A stretch of DNA of 64,000 bases from Chondrus crispus (lineage: Eukaryota > Rhodophyta > Florideophyceae > Gigartinales > Gigartinaceae): positions 62,001 through 126,000 of the forward strand of contig NW_005178735.1 in assembly GCF_000350225.1 (NCBI RefSeq), given 5' to 3'. Shown here one piece after another: positions 1-11,355 of this stretch (positions are counted from its first letter, which is position 1; every line of letters starts with the position of its first letter). The notes under the pieces are model-generated. The model had not been told where the DNA came from. It was given only the letters and a program-made list of their open reading frames with translations, and ran no database searches. The position numbers and the translations under genes were made by a program.

Positions 1-828
1 GTCTCGCACGCAATCGCTTCGTTTTTAATGCTGTTACGACCGCATCGTACAACCACGGGATGTCCTGGCCTGCTGGATGTGGCTGCCGTGCTCAAGAACA
101 TGTGAGCAGATATGCTAGATATCAAGATTCGATTGGCCGAAATCAGAGCCCCACGAGATTATTGAGGCTGGACCCGGGTGTGGTAGCATCCGACGCATGT
201 CGAAATCCGAGCAAGGTTTTAGACAGGTTTGGAAGTTTTCAAACCCCCATTTTATTGGCGGGCAGATTGCCACCCTTTCCATCCAAGTAGGCTTTTGCAG
301 CTGCTAAACGCCAATCACATGCTCCTGAATCAGCGTCACCTATCATCACGGTTCCGTGACCGGGTTGGGCCTGCAGTTCGGAACCAGCTTCCCTGGCCTC
401 TCTGAGGGAGGCTTCTGAATGGCCTTTTTCGACAAAATGTGGGGGCGTCCATTTGGGGATAAACAATGACGCATTCACGGGTCCGAAGTATAGGTGCGAA
501 TTTAGTTTGGTTGGTACAAACACACTTTCCGGAGGACTTATGCTAGTCCTCCACGGCGCCAACGTGCCCTAACCCGCGCTGCGGTTGACGACTACGACCG
601 GACACTCCGACCACCGATGGCGACCACCGCGACCACCGACCTATCACCAACAAGCGAGAAGCGACGTCAAATGCTCATATCGAAGCATTTTGTGGCCGGT
701 GGGCTGTGACCTGTGGATGGACCTTTATTAGTTCGCGCTGTCAGTAGTGCCTTTCTATATCTGATGGCACGAGGGTGTACTATTGAGGGGTACCTACTGT
801 ATGATGTCCACGGTTTCTAATTTGGGTG
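1..828. other. No gene recognised
   Basis: The stretch has only short ORFs on both strands, none with a recognisable domain or sustained coding character. I see no tRNA, no LTR and no clear terminal inverted repeat in it. Confidence 0.5.
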
Positions 829-1349
829 AAATCCATTGTGGTGTGCGGAAGACTCCGAAAAAGTCTAATTAAAGCTCCTTAGTTCGACGACGAGCCCGTT
901 ATTGTCCATTTGGGCCATTTTGATCTGGTCAGGACCACATCAGAACCACCTACAGCGAACTGGGCCGGACCGGCCTGACCCGCCTGGACCACCCTGGCCC
1001 GACGCGAGCACCAGGAGTTGGAGCCAGCCGGTGTGCACCTGCCTTCCATGGCTTTTTAGGCCGCTCCCAGCTACAAGTCTTATGATACACACGTCGCATA
1101 TAGTCCCCAAATACACCAAAAATCAAGTTTCAGTCAATATATGATGTGTGAACGCCCGAAAACACGGTCGTAAAGTAAGCCGAACCCCCTCAGAACGGCC
1201 CCAATCCGCCCCCTTTCAGCGCAAACGCCCCATATGACAACCAAAAAAAAGAGGTGGCCTGCGCCGTGAACCTCATTCATGCATACTTTTTCAATTTTTC
1301 GTAACAGTATGACACTCGTTTTCTTGTCATTACCGGTAATGAAGGTCAA
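829..1349 (-). repeat. Interspersed repeat copy A, deleted version of 51805-52500
   Basis: Read in reverse complement, this stretch matches 51805-52500 over most of its length, from the block around gaaatccattgtggtgtgcg to the block around cagtatgacactcgttttct. Copy A lacks roughly 200 bases that copy B holds in the middle (about 52100-52310). The two copies lie in inverted orientation about 51 kb apart. In copy B the retained part carries a 146-codon ORF; here that reading frame is truncated. It is either a non-autonomous DNA element or a fragment of a larger one. I found no target-site duplication. Confidence 0.75.
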
Positions 1350-1816
1350 ATTTATGATAAATTTAATAAAAGCAATGATCTGGCTATTTTTGGGGCCAAA
1401 AAATGCTGCATTTTGCCAGCAATGAACGGTGGTCCGTGCTGCATTGGTTCGCGAGCAGCAATCTTTTGCCAAATTTTAAACCGTCTCATTCAGCACGGGG
1501 ATGAGGGGCGTGTCTGGTTCCGGGCAGTGACTGAACCAGAATATTTTGCTGGAGTGCCAGAGTTGTAACGAAAATGTTTTTTTGATACCTCGATGTAGCA
1601 AAGTGATGTGCTATTTCGCTGCCTAAAAACGCAGCGCTTGGCCGTGATATCTTTAAGCTTCACGTGATCAAACCAGAATAAGCTCATGCTTACCTGCGCT
1701 AGTACCAGACGCGTGCTTTGACCCTTTCACGTTTTCCCAATCCATCGAATGCTCTCTCCCCATCCGTTTCCCTTTCCTTCCCGACTTTGCTCATCCTGTG
1801 TTCCTAATGAGGCGCC
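1350..1816. other. No gene recognised
   Basis: Mostly AT-rich intergenic sequence between the repeat copy and the ORF at 1817. It may include the promoter of that ORF, but no defined element was seen. Confidence 0.4.
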
Positions 1817-4062
1817 ATGACCCCGCGAAGAAGGTCTGGGAAGACACCCGCTGCGTCAGGCAATCAGCGAGGCCGCTCATCTGGAAAGTCTAACAGCCGA
1901 GCGCCTGGAGCCCAGGTTCCCGCGGAACGCCGGTCATCCCCTCGTGTTGCGGCCAAAGCTACTCCCGCCGGATCTGGGCAGGAAACCCGTCGGGTTTCAA
2001 GTAATACGGTCAGGACGCCCCGAGGCAGTCCGCCATCTGACACGTGCTCGCTTCCCGTTCGAAGTCAGGGGAGCGGCCGGTCCGATGCAGCACATTCGCG
2101 TTCGGGCAAGCGCAAGCGCGGCATCGGCTCGTCTCCGAGTGAATACTTTTCCCGTTTGTTCGGGGATGGAGATCAAGGCGAGGAAGATGAACACCCAGAA
2201 CGCAAACGGGCGAAGCGTCGGTTGTTCGAGCTCCATGGACGCGAGCCAGAGGAGGACGTCGACGACATTGTGCAGGCTAGTGCAGCAGAGATGGACGAAG
2301 TTGCCCAAACTCAAGTTGTGGAAGACGACATCGTTCCCACGCGTCGTGAGTCCGTCGCAGGTTCCTTGCAGAGTCAGCCACGAGGCTCCCATTTCTCTCG
2401 AGAATTTGAGGAAGACCCTAACCACGGAATACTTCGAGTCATGCGGGAACTGCATGCTCGTTTGGAGAAGCAGCTTGCCATTGAAAAGAGGGAAATTCTT
2501 GGTGCAATCAAGGCTGTATCTTCTCGTGTCTCCACTTTAGAGAGGACGTTATCACGCTGCCTGGACGCCGTCAACATTGTTCTTCTGAATTCTGCACTGC
2601 CGAAGACGGGAAAGGCAGCCGAGAAGGCCTCTTTGATCGACCTCATCAGGCCTATGGACATATTTGGAGGGAAATTCATGTGCATTATCTTTACAAGAGC
2701 GCTGATAAATTGCACCATGAGAGTTCTTCCTTAGAGAAAGGAGGCGAAGGAATCTTTTGAAGGTGGGAGTCGTGACTCAAAATCTGAGAAGCTTCGCTTG
2801 GACGTCAATAGTTCCGAAGTGTTGGGGTTCGGACTTTTACTTGTCGAGGTCCTTTTGTGGAAAAGGGACCCAAGCGAGGAGAAACCCGAGAAGCTGCTGG
2901 GTACGAAGCAAGGTCGTCAGTATCTGGTCCTGCGAAAGGCTTGGGGAAAGAGCTTGATTGCAAATGCAATGAACAACCCGAGTATTGGGACGAAGTCACT
3001 CGAAATGGTACATTCGAACATCCGCGGGAAGCTGAAGACCGCTGAGAAACCATTTTGGCTGAGGCCGGGCTACATAAGAATGATCACAGTCGAGTCTTTC
3101 TTCAACGAAGAATTTGCTTCAACGGCCATCAAGAAGGCCCGGCGTGTGGCTCGGCGTCGAAGCGATAAGATGGGGGAAGATGAGCCAATTGGATTCATCA
3201 AGACGAAGACATTAGGGTTGAGATCGTTCGCCGCGTTTTCAAGATGGGTAATCAGTTTCTGAATAAGTCCAGGGAGCTTGGGCGGAAATCCTTCTCTCAA
3301 AACTTCTCATATGTTTTCCAAAGTGAAGTGGGAGTCTCATTCCAGTATGAGAATCCACCCCGCCCGCACATGAACCTCCAAGATATCCTAGACGGAACCT
3401 GTCGTACTGCTATGAAGTCGGTCGCTGAGGTGAACCCCATGAATGGGATAGCGTGGAAGAAGCTGCTTTCTGAAATTGAACCCTTCATATTCATCGCTAC
3501 GTATGATGTTGAGACGAAAGACAAGAATGGAAGGAAGGAGTCTCGAGAAATTGTTATCCGACTCAATGCCATGCACGTCGCCTTGGAGTTTTTGGTTGCT
3601 TTTACCAGTTGCGGCAGTGATGAAGACCTGCATTCAATATCCAAGGAATCCTTTCGTGTGATTTACATGACTGCTGTCCTGTTCCGGGAGGTCCTGTTGA
3701 TGAATGTGATTGAGTCGAAGGGTTCATTTTCTGGGAACGAGCAGATGTTGCATGAGGCGGATAGCCAGGAGCGGCATAATGATTCACGGCGGTCGCGACT
3801 GAGATAACTCTATTCAGAACTTTTGACGGAAGGACAGGGAGAAAGGCGGGGTGAGCTTCCACAGCAACTCTCCAGTATTTTGAAGGAGAAGCTGGTGATG
3901 TCCGTGGATATGTACAACTCCGTACACGATCCCCCAGTCCGATCAGGTTCACATGACGAGGATAATGATAATCTGAGCGTGGTGGACGGTGACGATGAAA
4001 TCCAGATGAATCAAGTCGAAGACGATGACGATGTATTCATAGTCCAAGGCTTCAATTTATAA
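1817..4062 (+). pseudogene. Broken gene of unknown function, basic N-terminus and coiled coil
   Basis: The product is unknown. The first 305 codons (1817-2734) give a basic Ser/Arg/Pro-rich N-terminus with a KRKR cluster, an acidic patch, and a likely coiled coil near residues 205-260. Reading continues in the same frame past a TAG at 2732-2734 to about 3200. It shifts by one base near 3190-3250 into the frame of 3244-3807, and then passes a TAA at 3805 to end with an acidic tail at 4062. Codon-like composition persists across every interruption, which suggests one gene of about 740 codons damaged by stops and a frameshift. Short introns are an alternative, because the first TAG ends a pyrimidine-rich tract. 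It converges on the minus-strand ORFs at 4156-4946. The repeat-rich setting suggests a transposon accessory gene. Confidence 0.45.
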
Positions 4063-4155
4063 GGGGTTGTATTTCATGTGATAGTGATACTTCTTAGTTC
4101 ATAGAAGTGATAAATGAGTAAAGCGGGAGACTACTGTAGCATGAATGAATTGAGT

Positions 4156-4946
4156 TTACTTAAAGAAGTCCAGAATTTTGGCACCATTGATGAATTGCTT
4201 CACATGCGCAGAGGCTTTGATAGAGAGGAAAAGGATGTGCACTTGAAGTACTCCTAGTACGTCGCTGCGATTTACATCAGCAAATATAGATTGACAAGGA
4301 CTGGATTGAAGATTCCATCGGAGGTAGAACGAGTGCTTCCGGTCGGATGGTCCGCTAACCACGTTTTCAGCACCCATTACCTTGGAAATGCGTTCTTGGA
4401 AGTGGATCTCAGATAGTCTTATGGCTTCCAGTGGATGGGAGTAGGTCTTCTCTATGGAATCCCAAGTGCAATCCCGACGAAATACAACGTGCCGTTGTTC
4501 ATCCTCGTCATCCCTCATAACAGCAAACGAATCTCCAATTGTCATATAGCACGGGTCAGATAGATATTCGGTGTTGGGACAGGCCATACAGCCTATCACT
4601 CTCGCAGACACGCAATTGTCGGTACCTTTTTCCAGCCTCTTTGCGATGATCAGGTCTTTGACAACTTGCGGTGATGCTGGTCCGAGTGCTTCTGACAGGT
4701 CTAAGAAGCTCCTGAAGTATATACTCGTCTCTTTCACAACTGATTTCCTGCACATATAATCTTCCGGAATAGTAGGAACCTTTGTTCGTAGCTGAGCTTT
4801 AACTCTTTCGGATATGGAATCAACTGGAGCAATGTGCAGTCTGCTCGCGCCTTAAATGAGTCTTGCACAAACCATTTCGTCCCACGAGTCATTTCACCCG
4901 GGGTAGGACGTGTCGGCGTCTTGAGTAACCAATGCTCTAGACGCAA
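4156..4946 (-). pseudogene. Two-part ORF of unknown function, converging on 1817-4062
   Basis: The start-side ORF (4734-4946, 70 codons) and the longer one (4156-4755, 199 codons) overlap in different frames, so either a frameshift or a small intron lies near 4740. The longer part has a Cys pair (GCMACP) and mixed alpha/beta-like composition with no domain I can name. The arrangement, a minus-strand ORF meeting a plus-strand gene end to end, resembles the Tnp2 ORF at 44176 meeting the methyltransferase gene at 44103. It could be the C-terminal remnant of a Tnp2-type transposase, but no diagnostic motif is present. Confidence 0.35.
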
Positions 4947-5233
4947 CGAAATAAACTTAAGAGGAATATTGGAGCCCCCAGCAGAAGTGAGGAGCGGGTT
5001 CTGAGTCCATTGCGCAGTCGTAATAGAGGATTACTGTCCTTTCACTACTTCCTTAAGATACTGAACCCAGTGACTTTTTTCGATATCCGTTCGATGCTTG
5101 TTCGATGTGCCCTCGATAGCACTTTTTATTGACCCCCTCGATGCTTTTCGGATATACTTGTGATGTGCACCCGATGGCTCTATGATATGGCGTGGATAGG
5201 TTTATGTTGATGATCTGATATCTTTACACTATC

Positions 5234-5364
5234 TATGATCTGTGAGAGTAAGACGCCTTGCCGTCGTCGACTCAAGGAGACGACGGCTGGACCTTTTAGT
5301 CAAGTCTGTCACATAGCATTACAGGGCCACTGTGTAAGCACAGTGGTCTCTATTCCTGATGGCA
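5234..5364 (-). repeat. Copia 3' LTR
   Basis: This 131-bp copy matches 10000-10130 with only a few differences (for example gcct-t versus gcct-a, and ggca versus gaca at the end). It is the 3' LTR because the coding strand is minus. A strong hairpin, ccgtcgtc...gacgacgg, lies inside it. Confidence 0.88.
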
Positions 5365-5398
5365 GGGCAGCCGGCTCAACAAGCGCGTGATATGTGGA

Positions 5399-7327
5399 TT
5401 ACCGCCATTGCAAATCGGCAACTTCCTGATGACACGCCTCGTGCAATGGTAGTGGGGAGCAAGCCATCAGCGCATGTTGATTCGGTCGGTCGCGAAGGTC
5501 CGTAAACAGCTGTTTCCTCAGCGGTTTTGTCATGATGTCTGCCAGCATATGGCGCGTTGGTACGTGCAGAAGAGTGATGTGATTTTGTTTGATATGTTCT
5601 CTCAGATAGTGATGCTTGATGTCTATGAATTTGCGGCGTTTTGTAGAAGCGGTCTTCTGAGCGACCTTGATGGCAGAGAGGTTGTTCATATAGACGGGTA
5701 CACGTCCCTGTGGCTGGCCAAGAAATTGAAACAGCCTGCGAAACCATTGTGTATACTGTACGGCGGAAGATCGGGATATATATTCCGCCTCGCAAGTGGA
5801 CAGGGCCTGGACTTTCTGCTTTTGAGAACCCCATGCTACTGGCGTGTTGTTGTAGAAGTGAATTTCGCCGGATATCGACTTGCGGTTCTTGGTATGACCA
5901 GCGTAGTCCGCATCAGCGTACGTCTTGAAATGATGACGGTTTTCTTGTTTCACAGGACTGTACACGAGGCCTAGATTCCGAGTACTTTGGATGTAGCGTA
6001 GCAAGTTTTTTAAAATGTTCCAATGTCGTTGCGTCGGATCGTGGGCTGCGCAGCTGAGGCGATTGACCGCGAACGTGAGGTCCGGTCTTGTACAGTCGGT
6101 GAGATACCGAAGCTCCCCCAACACTTCTTGGTACTTTCCTTTCTGTTTTGGGATGTGCTTGTCCTCCACACAAGGCCCGTGATACTGCGCTCCATCCACG
6201 TGTGGCGAATTGCGGCTGTTACATTCTGTCATGCGCATCATAGATAGAGCCTTTGCCGCATAATTTGGCTGGGATATCTTGATGCCGCCGTCTGTCTGTT
6301 TTTCAATTGTCCATCCGAGGTATGAGGACGGGAATCCCAAGCGTTTGACGTTGCCAGGATATTTGACTGCGAGGGCGGTGGCCAGCCAATCTAAGAGGTG
6401 GCGTGAGGTGGCGGCGACGAGGAAGTCATCTATGGTGAGTGCTGTGATGATGTATTCATTGGCGGTGTGTTGGAAGCGAAAGAGGCAAGGGTCGTCTTGA
6501 GACTGCGAGAAGCCAATTAGATCCAGCCACTCCACTGCACCGCGAAGGTAGTAGAATCCCCCTGATGGGGTTCCGTATATATTCTTGATAAGGATCCCAG
6601 CTTTGGAGCCAGGGTGAGCCATTGAGCCGTCAAATCGAGGGTGTTGCCTAAGATATACAGGCCTTTTAAAGCCGTATTTCTCGTGGACAAAAGCAGATTT
6701 AATGTCCAAATGGTCCAAGTGAAGGCCATGGGCAGCGGATAGTGCGAGAAGCAGACGAATTGTAGCCTTATCAGCGGTGTGTGCGGCGGTATGGGCGGGA
6801 TCGAAGTGCACTTTTGAGACCATGCGGTCACCGCGCGCAGTGCATCTGGCTTTCCGTTCTAACAAGATTCCGGATGGTGTTCGTTTGTATCTGTATTTCA
6901 TAAGGAGAGGTATGAGTTTGGCATGTTTCGGAAGGCGGTAGTTTGGTATCCAGCTGACGACTTTTGCGTTATCGAGTTTCTCGAGTTCCAAATCATGCGC
7001 GGCCGCCCACTTTTGTGCATCGGGGTAACATTTTGCTTGCTTGTGAGAAGTTGGGGCTGGGGTAGTGGCAACAATATTTGTTGGAGTGTGGTGGCGAGCT
7101 GTGCAGCGGCGGGCGGTGGGTTGGTTGTGGAAGGAGGTGCGAACGGGGTCTTGGTGTGGAATGTATGGCACAAAGTCGACGGTGCGAGTGCGGTGTGGTT
7201 TTCCGGTTGTGAGGTTGAGCACTGTTATGTGTCGGAGGCTGTTGGCGTATAGGTACCTTGCAGGGTATGAACGCGCGTCTAGCTTTTTGACCTTTGCTGA
7301 GTCCCGTTTGGCGTGAACAGTACCTAC
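5399..7327 (-). pseudogene. Copia reverse transcriptase and RNase H segment
   Basis: This is the C-terminal half of the copia polyprotein. It synthesises cDNA from the element RNA and degrades the RNA template. The reverse transcriptase core shows the LDIKSAF and KNIYGTPSGG motifs, and the catalytic box reads LTIDDFLVA instead of the usual YVDD. RNase H follows, with the YADADYAG, STCEAEYIS and DIKHHYLRE motifs of the copia family. The long ORF begins at 7222, but the same frame is open upstream to the TGA at 7328 and then continues into integrase. That TGA replaces the Cys of the conserved FGC box after the integrase core. Apart from that stop this half is intact for about 610 codons. Confidence 0.88.
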
Positions 7328-8176
7328 TCACCCAAAGGCGTGTAGGTTGATGAGGGGCGGTGGATGTCCATACCATTTTGTGAAGGGGAGTTGCTTGGTT
7401 GAGGCGTGGCGCGTAACGTTGTATTTAAACACTGCGTCGCGCATGGCATACTCCCAGTACACCTGTGGGAGTTGACTGTGGTACAGTGTGGAGCGTGTCG
7501 CCGCCATGAGAGTACCGAGGGTGCGCTCGGCAATTGAGTTCTGTTGTGGGTTGTAAGGGATTGTGGGGTTAGGGGTGATGCCCACCTGGTTGTAGATGTT
7601 CATGGCAGGTTTAGAAATGTATTCCCTGGCATTGTCGGTTGTAAAAAGGCGTGGGGGACGGCCGTGCGTGTTTGTGACAATGCGCAGGACTGTGTCGACA
7701 GCTGGAAGGACGCGGGTTCGGTTTGGAGCGAAGTAAGCGAAGGCGTATCTGGATGCTGTGTCTACAAAGATGATCACGTATTGGTTGCCTTGTAGGGACG
7801 AAGGCGTGATCGGGCCGCAGACATCAGATGACAGAGCAATGCCGATGTCGTACGTGTGGTGAGTCCGATGGTGGGGTTGTCGTCTCCGCTTTCCGTGGGC
7901 GCAGCCGGTGCAGCTTAATTTGGGCGGCTTGTTGGTGAGGATATGCGGTAGAGACAGGAGCCTTTCACGAGCCATGGCGCTGATTGTGGGAAGCTGGATG
8001 TGGTTGAACACAAGGTGCCACTCGTGAAATGCTCTCTCAATGTCCGTGGGCGAACGATGCCGGGTATGTACAGTAGCTAAGTGTACAGGTTTGTGGGGAG
8101 AAGGAGATTGTGGTTGTGTTGCTGCTGAAGAAAGACGACCCTTGGAGGGATTTGTGGCTCGTGCCGTATTTGGAGG
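7328..8176 (-). pseudogene. Copia integrase segment
   Basis: This segment inserts element cDNA into chromosomes. The uninterrupted methionine-initiated stretch is 7328-8011, but the frame is open from just after the TGA at 8177. A zinc-binding CTGCAHGK box (the end of HHCC) is followed by the DDE core: Asp in SDVCGP, Asp in FTTDNARE and Glu in NSIAERTLG. It lies in the same frame as the gag-protease ORF upstream and the reverse transcriptase downstream, so all three were one polyprotein. It ends at an in-frame TGA at 7328-7330. Confidence 0.85.
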
Positions 8177-9637
8177 TCAACGATTTCTTTTAGTGTGGGG
8201 GAGAAGCCGTGTACATGCGCCATAGGCGGTAGGCGTGCCGCCTGAGAGCTTTAACCTGTAGCCGCGTCCTGTCCACGGTGCCACTCCGATGACTACGTTG
8301 TGGTCATATTTGTGGAGTATGTTTGCCTGGTTGGGTAGAATTAGCACGGTACCGTGGCGGACGGCAATGTCGTGAACAGAAAGAAGGTTTGTGCGCAGAT
8401 CGGGGTTGTATAAGGCAGGGAGTACAAGCTCAGTTATCTTGCTCGTCGTCAGTCGAAGCTGCACGGAATGTGTAGTGCGCGAGGAAGATGAGGTGGCCGT
8501 ATTTGTGGTTAGCGGCTTTCGAAGTTTGCGCATGTGCGGGAGAGAATGGTTGATATGAGAGGGGTGTGCACCGGAGTCCAAAAGATGCGTACAGTCGAGT
8601 GTGGGCTGCTGCTCTTGACCGACGTTGTCCAATTGACGCGCCAGGTGTTGCATTTGCTCCGGGGTCAGGAGGGGTTGGGTGGTCTGAGTGATTTGCGCTT
8701 CTGTAGTGCGGCGGGACTGCTGTCGCCCACGATGAGGTCGATTGCCGCCCCTTTTGTGGTATTGTTGTCGGGGACGGTTTTGGTTTGTTGAATTGAACGC
8801 TTGCCCGATTTGAGTGATCTGGTCCAAAGTGAAGCGTGGAAAACGGTCGCTGCCCCGGTGTCTGCCGTAGCGTCCGCGGCCTCTCCCGCGATGTATTCTG
8901 GGATTGTGTGTTTCGGGAGCCATTGAGAATGAGCCAGCTATGGGGCCTCCGACCAAGTTGGAGTTTTTGGCATCAAAGTCACCGACGTCCTGCAAACACG
9001 CGTGCAACGAACTGATGGACGAGTGTGCGCCGGTGAATTTTGCTGTACGAACTAGGGCAGAGAACTCTGGGTTTTCTTGAAGGCCGTCAAGCATAAGATT
9101 GACCGTGGTTGATTCTGCTTGTATTTTTGGATAATTTGCTGCGATCATGCGCGCACGCAGCGTGCGATGCTTTTCGACGAACGCTTGTACGCTTGAGCCT
9201 TGGGCGAGAGTGATCTCCTTTGCCTCAGATTTGAGTACGCGGTGTGTGAGATCCTCGTTGGACACGAGTGCATCTCGTAGTGCGTTGGTGATTGTAGCGG
9301 GGGTGTCGGTGAATGTATCTGCGGGAATGATTTGTAGTACTTCTGGTTCTAAGCTAGACATTATCATGGTGTTGCAGCTTGCCGAAGCTTTGGAGTAGAA
9401 AATGTGTTCCTCACCGACATAATTAGCCAGGTTAAATTCGTCTGTGAGGAGGATTTCGAGATCTCTTTGACGGAGGACAAGCTTGAGTGCACATCTCCAA
9501 GCGTGGAATGTGTGTCGGTTGAGGCGCGGTATTGTTTCTGTGAATTTCCACGCAGGGGCAAGAAGTCCAATAAGGGCTTCCAGGGTGTTGCCGGACTGGG
9601 TCTGGCTTGGTTGTTGTCCGGGCTGGATGTTCGACAT
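8177..9637 (-). CDS. Copia gag-protease
   Basis: The 486-codon ORF is the N-terminal part of the copia polyprotein. Residues 1 to about 230 form the gag capsid region. A Gly/Arg-rich RNA-binding stretch (HRGRGRGRYGRHRG) follows at about 235-250 in place of an evident CCHC zinc knuckle. The aspartic protease box LLDSGAHPSHI lies near residues 352-362. The ORF ends at TGA 8177, beyond which the same frame continues into integrase. The stop could be a mutation, or a leaky stop that sets the gag to pol ratio as in some retroelements. I favour mutation because another TGA follows downstream. Confidence 0.85.
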   Translation of the reverse strand: MSNIQPGQQPSQTQSGNTLEALIGLLAPAWKFTETIPRLNRHTFHAWRCALKLVLRQRDLEILLTDEFNLANYVGEEHIFYSKASASCNTMIMSSLEPEVLQIIPADTFTDTPATITNALRDALVSNEDLTHRVLKSEAKEITLAQGSSVQAFVEKHRTLRARMIAANYPKIQAESTTVNLMLDGLQENPEFSALVRTAKFTGAHSSISSLHACLQDVGDFDAKNSNLVGGPIAGSFSMAPETHNPRIHRGRGRGRYGRHRGSDRFPRFTLDQITQIGQAFNSTNQNRPRQQYHKRGGNRPHRGRQQSRRTTEAQITQTTQPLLTPEQMQHLARQLDNVGQEQQPTLDCTHLLDSGAHPSHINHSLPHMRKLRKPLTTNTATSSSSRTTHSVQLRLTTSKITELVLPALYNPDLRTNLLSVHDIAVRHGTVLILPNQANILHKYDHNVVIGVAPWTGRGYRLKLSGGTPTAYGACTRLLPHTKRNR

Positions 9638-9999
9638 GGTTTGAATTGCAGACTGTAGCGTTTGAGTTTGTGTGACTTGTCGCCAAAGGTCTCCCCAGAT
9701 ATCTGTTGTGTCCCGTTAGTGCCGGCGTTTCGTGCGAGGGCTCAAGTCCTTGAACTGGACAGGATGGTGCATTGTTGGTTCGTGTGCGTGAAAGAGGATC
9801 ACGCCAAGGTTTGTGTGGGATTAGGGCACGGGGGAAAAAAGGGGGAAAAGAGGCGGAGCGAAGCTCGAACGCGATAATGATGGTGATGATGTGGAGCGAG
9901 GCTCAAACGCGATGATTATGCGGAGCTAAGCTCGGACGCGGGCGTGAGAAGCAGTAAGGCTTGTTTGACTAGCAGTGGAATGGGTGAGGGTCCATAACC

Positions 10000-10130
10000 T
10001 ATGATCTGTGAGAGTAAGACGCCTAGCCGTCGTCGACTCAAGGAGACGACGGCTGGACCTTTTAGTCAAGTCTGTCACATAGCATTACAGGGCCACTGTG
10101 TAAGCACAGTGGTCTCTATTCCTGATGACA
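10000..10130 (-). repeat. Copia 5' LTR
   Basis: Direct repeat of 5234-5364. It is the 5' LTR of the minus-strand element and therefore carries its promoter. The primer-binding site should lie just below 10000; the sequence there, read on the minus strand, contains TGGACCCTCACCC, a possible tRNA-complementary site that I cannot confirm. Confidence 0.85.
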
Positions 10131-10135
10131 CTATC

Positions 10136-11355
10136 CACAAGATAGTTGCTGGACGAACGTATGATGTGCATAATCTACGCGATATTCGCTCTAAATGATG
10201 TGCCACCGATGCCTTTCGGATCTGACATCTAGTTCTCTGGTTGGACCAAGTATCAGACGTCAAGTGGCTGCTAAGGCCATTTAAGTGTGCACAAGTGTCA
10301 TACTGAGAGTACTCTCCGCTACACGTGTAGTGGTTACACATGCCACTATTACGCCGCCAAGTGTCTCCAGAGAACGGGCTATGGTGCCAGCTACTTACAT
10401 GCCAAGTGTCAATTCGAGAGAGCCGCTGCAGTCACTGTTTAATGCTGGTGCTGGAACCGGCACCAGGGGCCGCCCTGGACAATTCTTTTGCGGCGTTGCC
10501 TTCTCCCTTACTGTACCCGTTTCGTGGTTTTCGCATTGCGCTCGTGGTCTGCTTTCATTCTCCCAACTTTCTCCGCCCTCTGTTCGTGTTGCCCATGTTC
10601 CTTCTCTTTTTTCTGCACGCGCGAATTCCCTAATTCTGCCTTTCGGGTGCGGGGAGAAGGCGCAGAAGCCTACGTTGCGCCGCCGTATGGAGCCCAGTGC
10701 GGAGGGCGGGGGGTGAGGCCTTGGAAACGCCGCATTGGCGTATACATGGCGCCGCCTCGCTTCCGCTCCCGTCCACGCCACGCTTCCGCTCTCGTCGACG
10801 CCTCGCCGCTGACCGCCCTCCCGCTTCATCTCCACCTGCGGCCCCTCGCCTCCACTTTGCTCCCCCTCCCCCCGCCTTCCGCTCCCGTTCCGGATCGTCT
10901 CTCTACCCCTGCACCCACTTCCGCCGCCCGGACCTCCCGCCCCTGCTCCTTTCGCCGCGCAGCGCCACGCCGCGTCGCTTGGCAGCCACACCTTCCCCGC
11001 CCGCTGCTGCACCCCGCTCGCGCCCCCCGCATTTTCGTTGCCAAGCCGAAACCCACACCTTTACAACGCGTACGCCTCCGCCCCGCCCCTGTTATACAGA
11101 GACACATACACAGCGGAGGCGGAAAGTGCAAAAGTATTCACGGGGGTGCCACAGGTGCACGTCCAGGCAATACAGGGCAGTGGGTCATGCGTGCACACTC
11201 CTGTCTCATCGTTGCTGCAGCCGACTGTGCCGATTTGCCCCCTTACAAAAAGCAGAATGAATCAACTGCAAAATCACGGAGGTGCCAGTGCACATCGGGG
11301 CCAACACGTTGTGGAATCATTTGCCGAAACATAGACTCATAAACGAAAGTTAAAG
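10136..11355. other. No gene recognised; GC- and pyrimidine-rich tract
   Basis: About 10740-11050 is a C-rich pyrimidine tract on the plus strand that keeps several frames open by composition alone (up to 284 codons from 10488). The predicted peptides are low-complexity Pro/Arg/Ser with no domain. It may be an untranslated or promoter region. Confidence 0.4.

Larger units (their letters stand above)
5234..10130 (-). mobile_element. Ty1/copia LTR retrotransposon
   Basis: Two near-identical 131-bp direct repeats bound the element, each starting tatgatctg and ending gatg(g/a)ca in plus orientation. A 5-bp duplication, ctatc, sits at 5229-5233 and 10131-10135. Inside, on the minus strand, one reading frame encodes gag, protease, integrase, reverse transcriptase and RNase H in that order. 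Integrase before reverse transcriptase defines the Copia (Pseudoviridae-type) order. The frame is interrupted by two TGA codons, so this copy is not autonomous as written. The element is about 4.9 kb and its LTRs are unusually short. Confidence 0.92.

Noticed and set aside
10488-11342. Long plus-strand ORF (284 codons)
   Set aside because: It lies in a C-rich tract with other frames open too, and the peptide is low-complexity with no domain.
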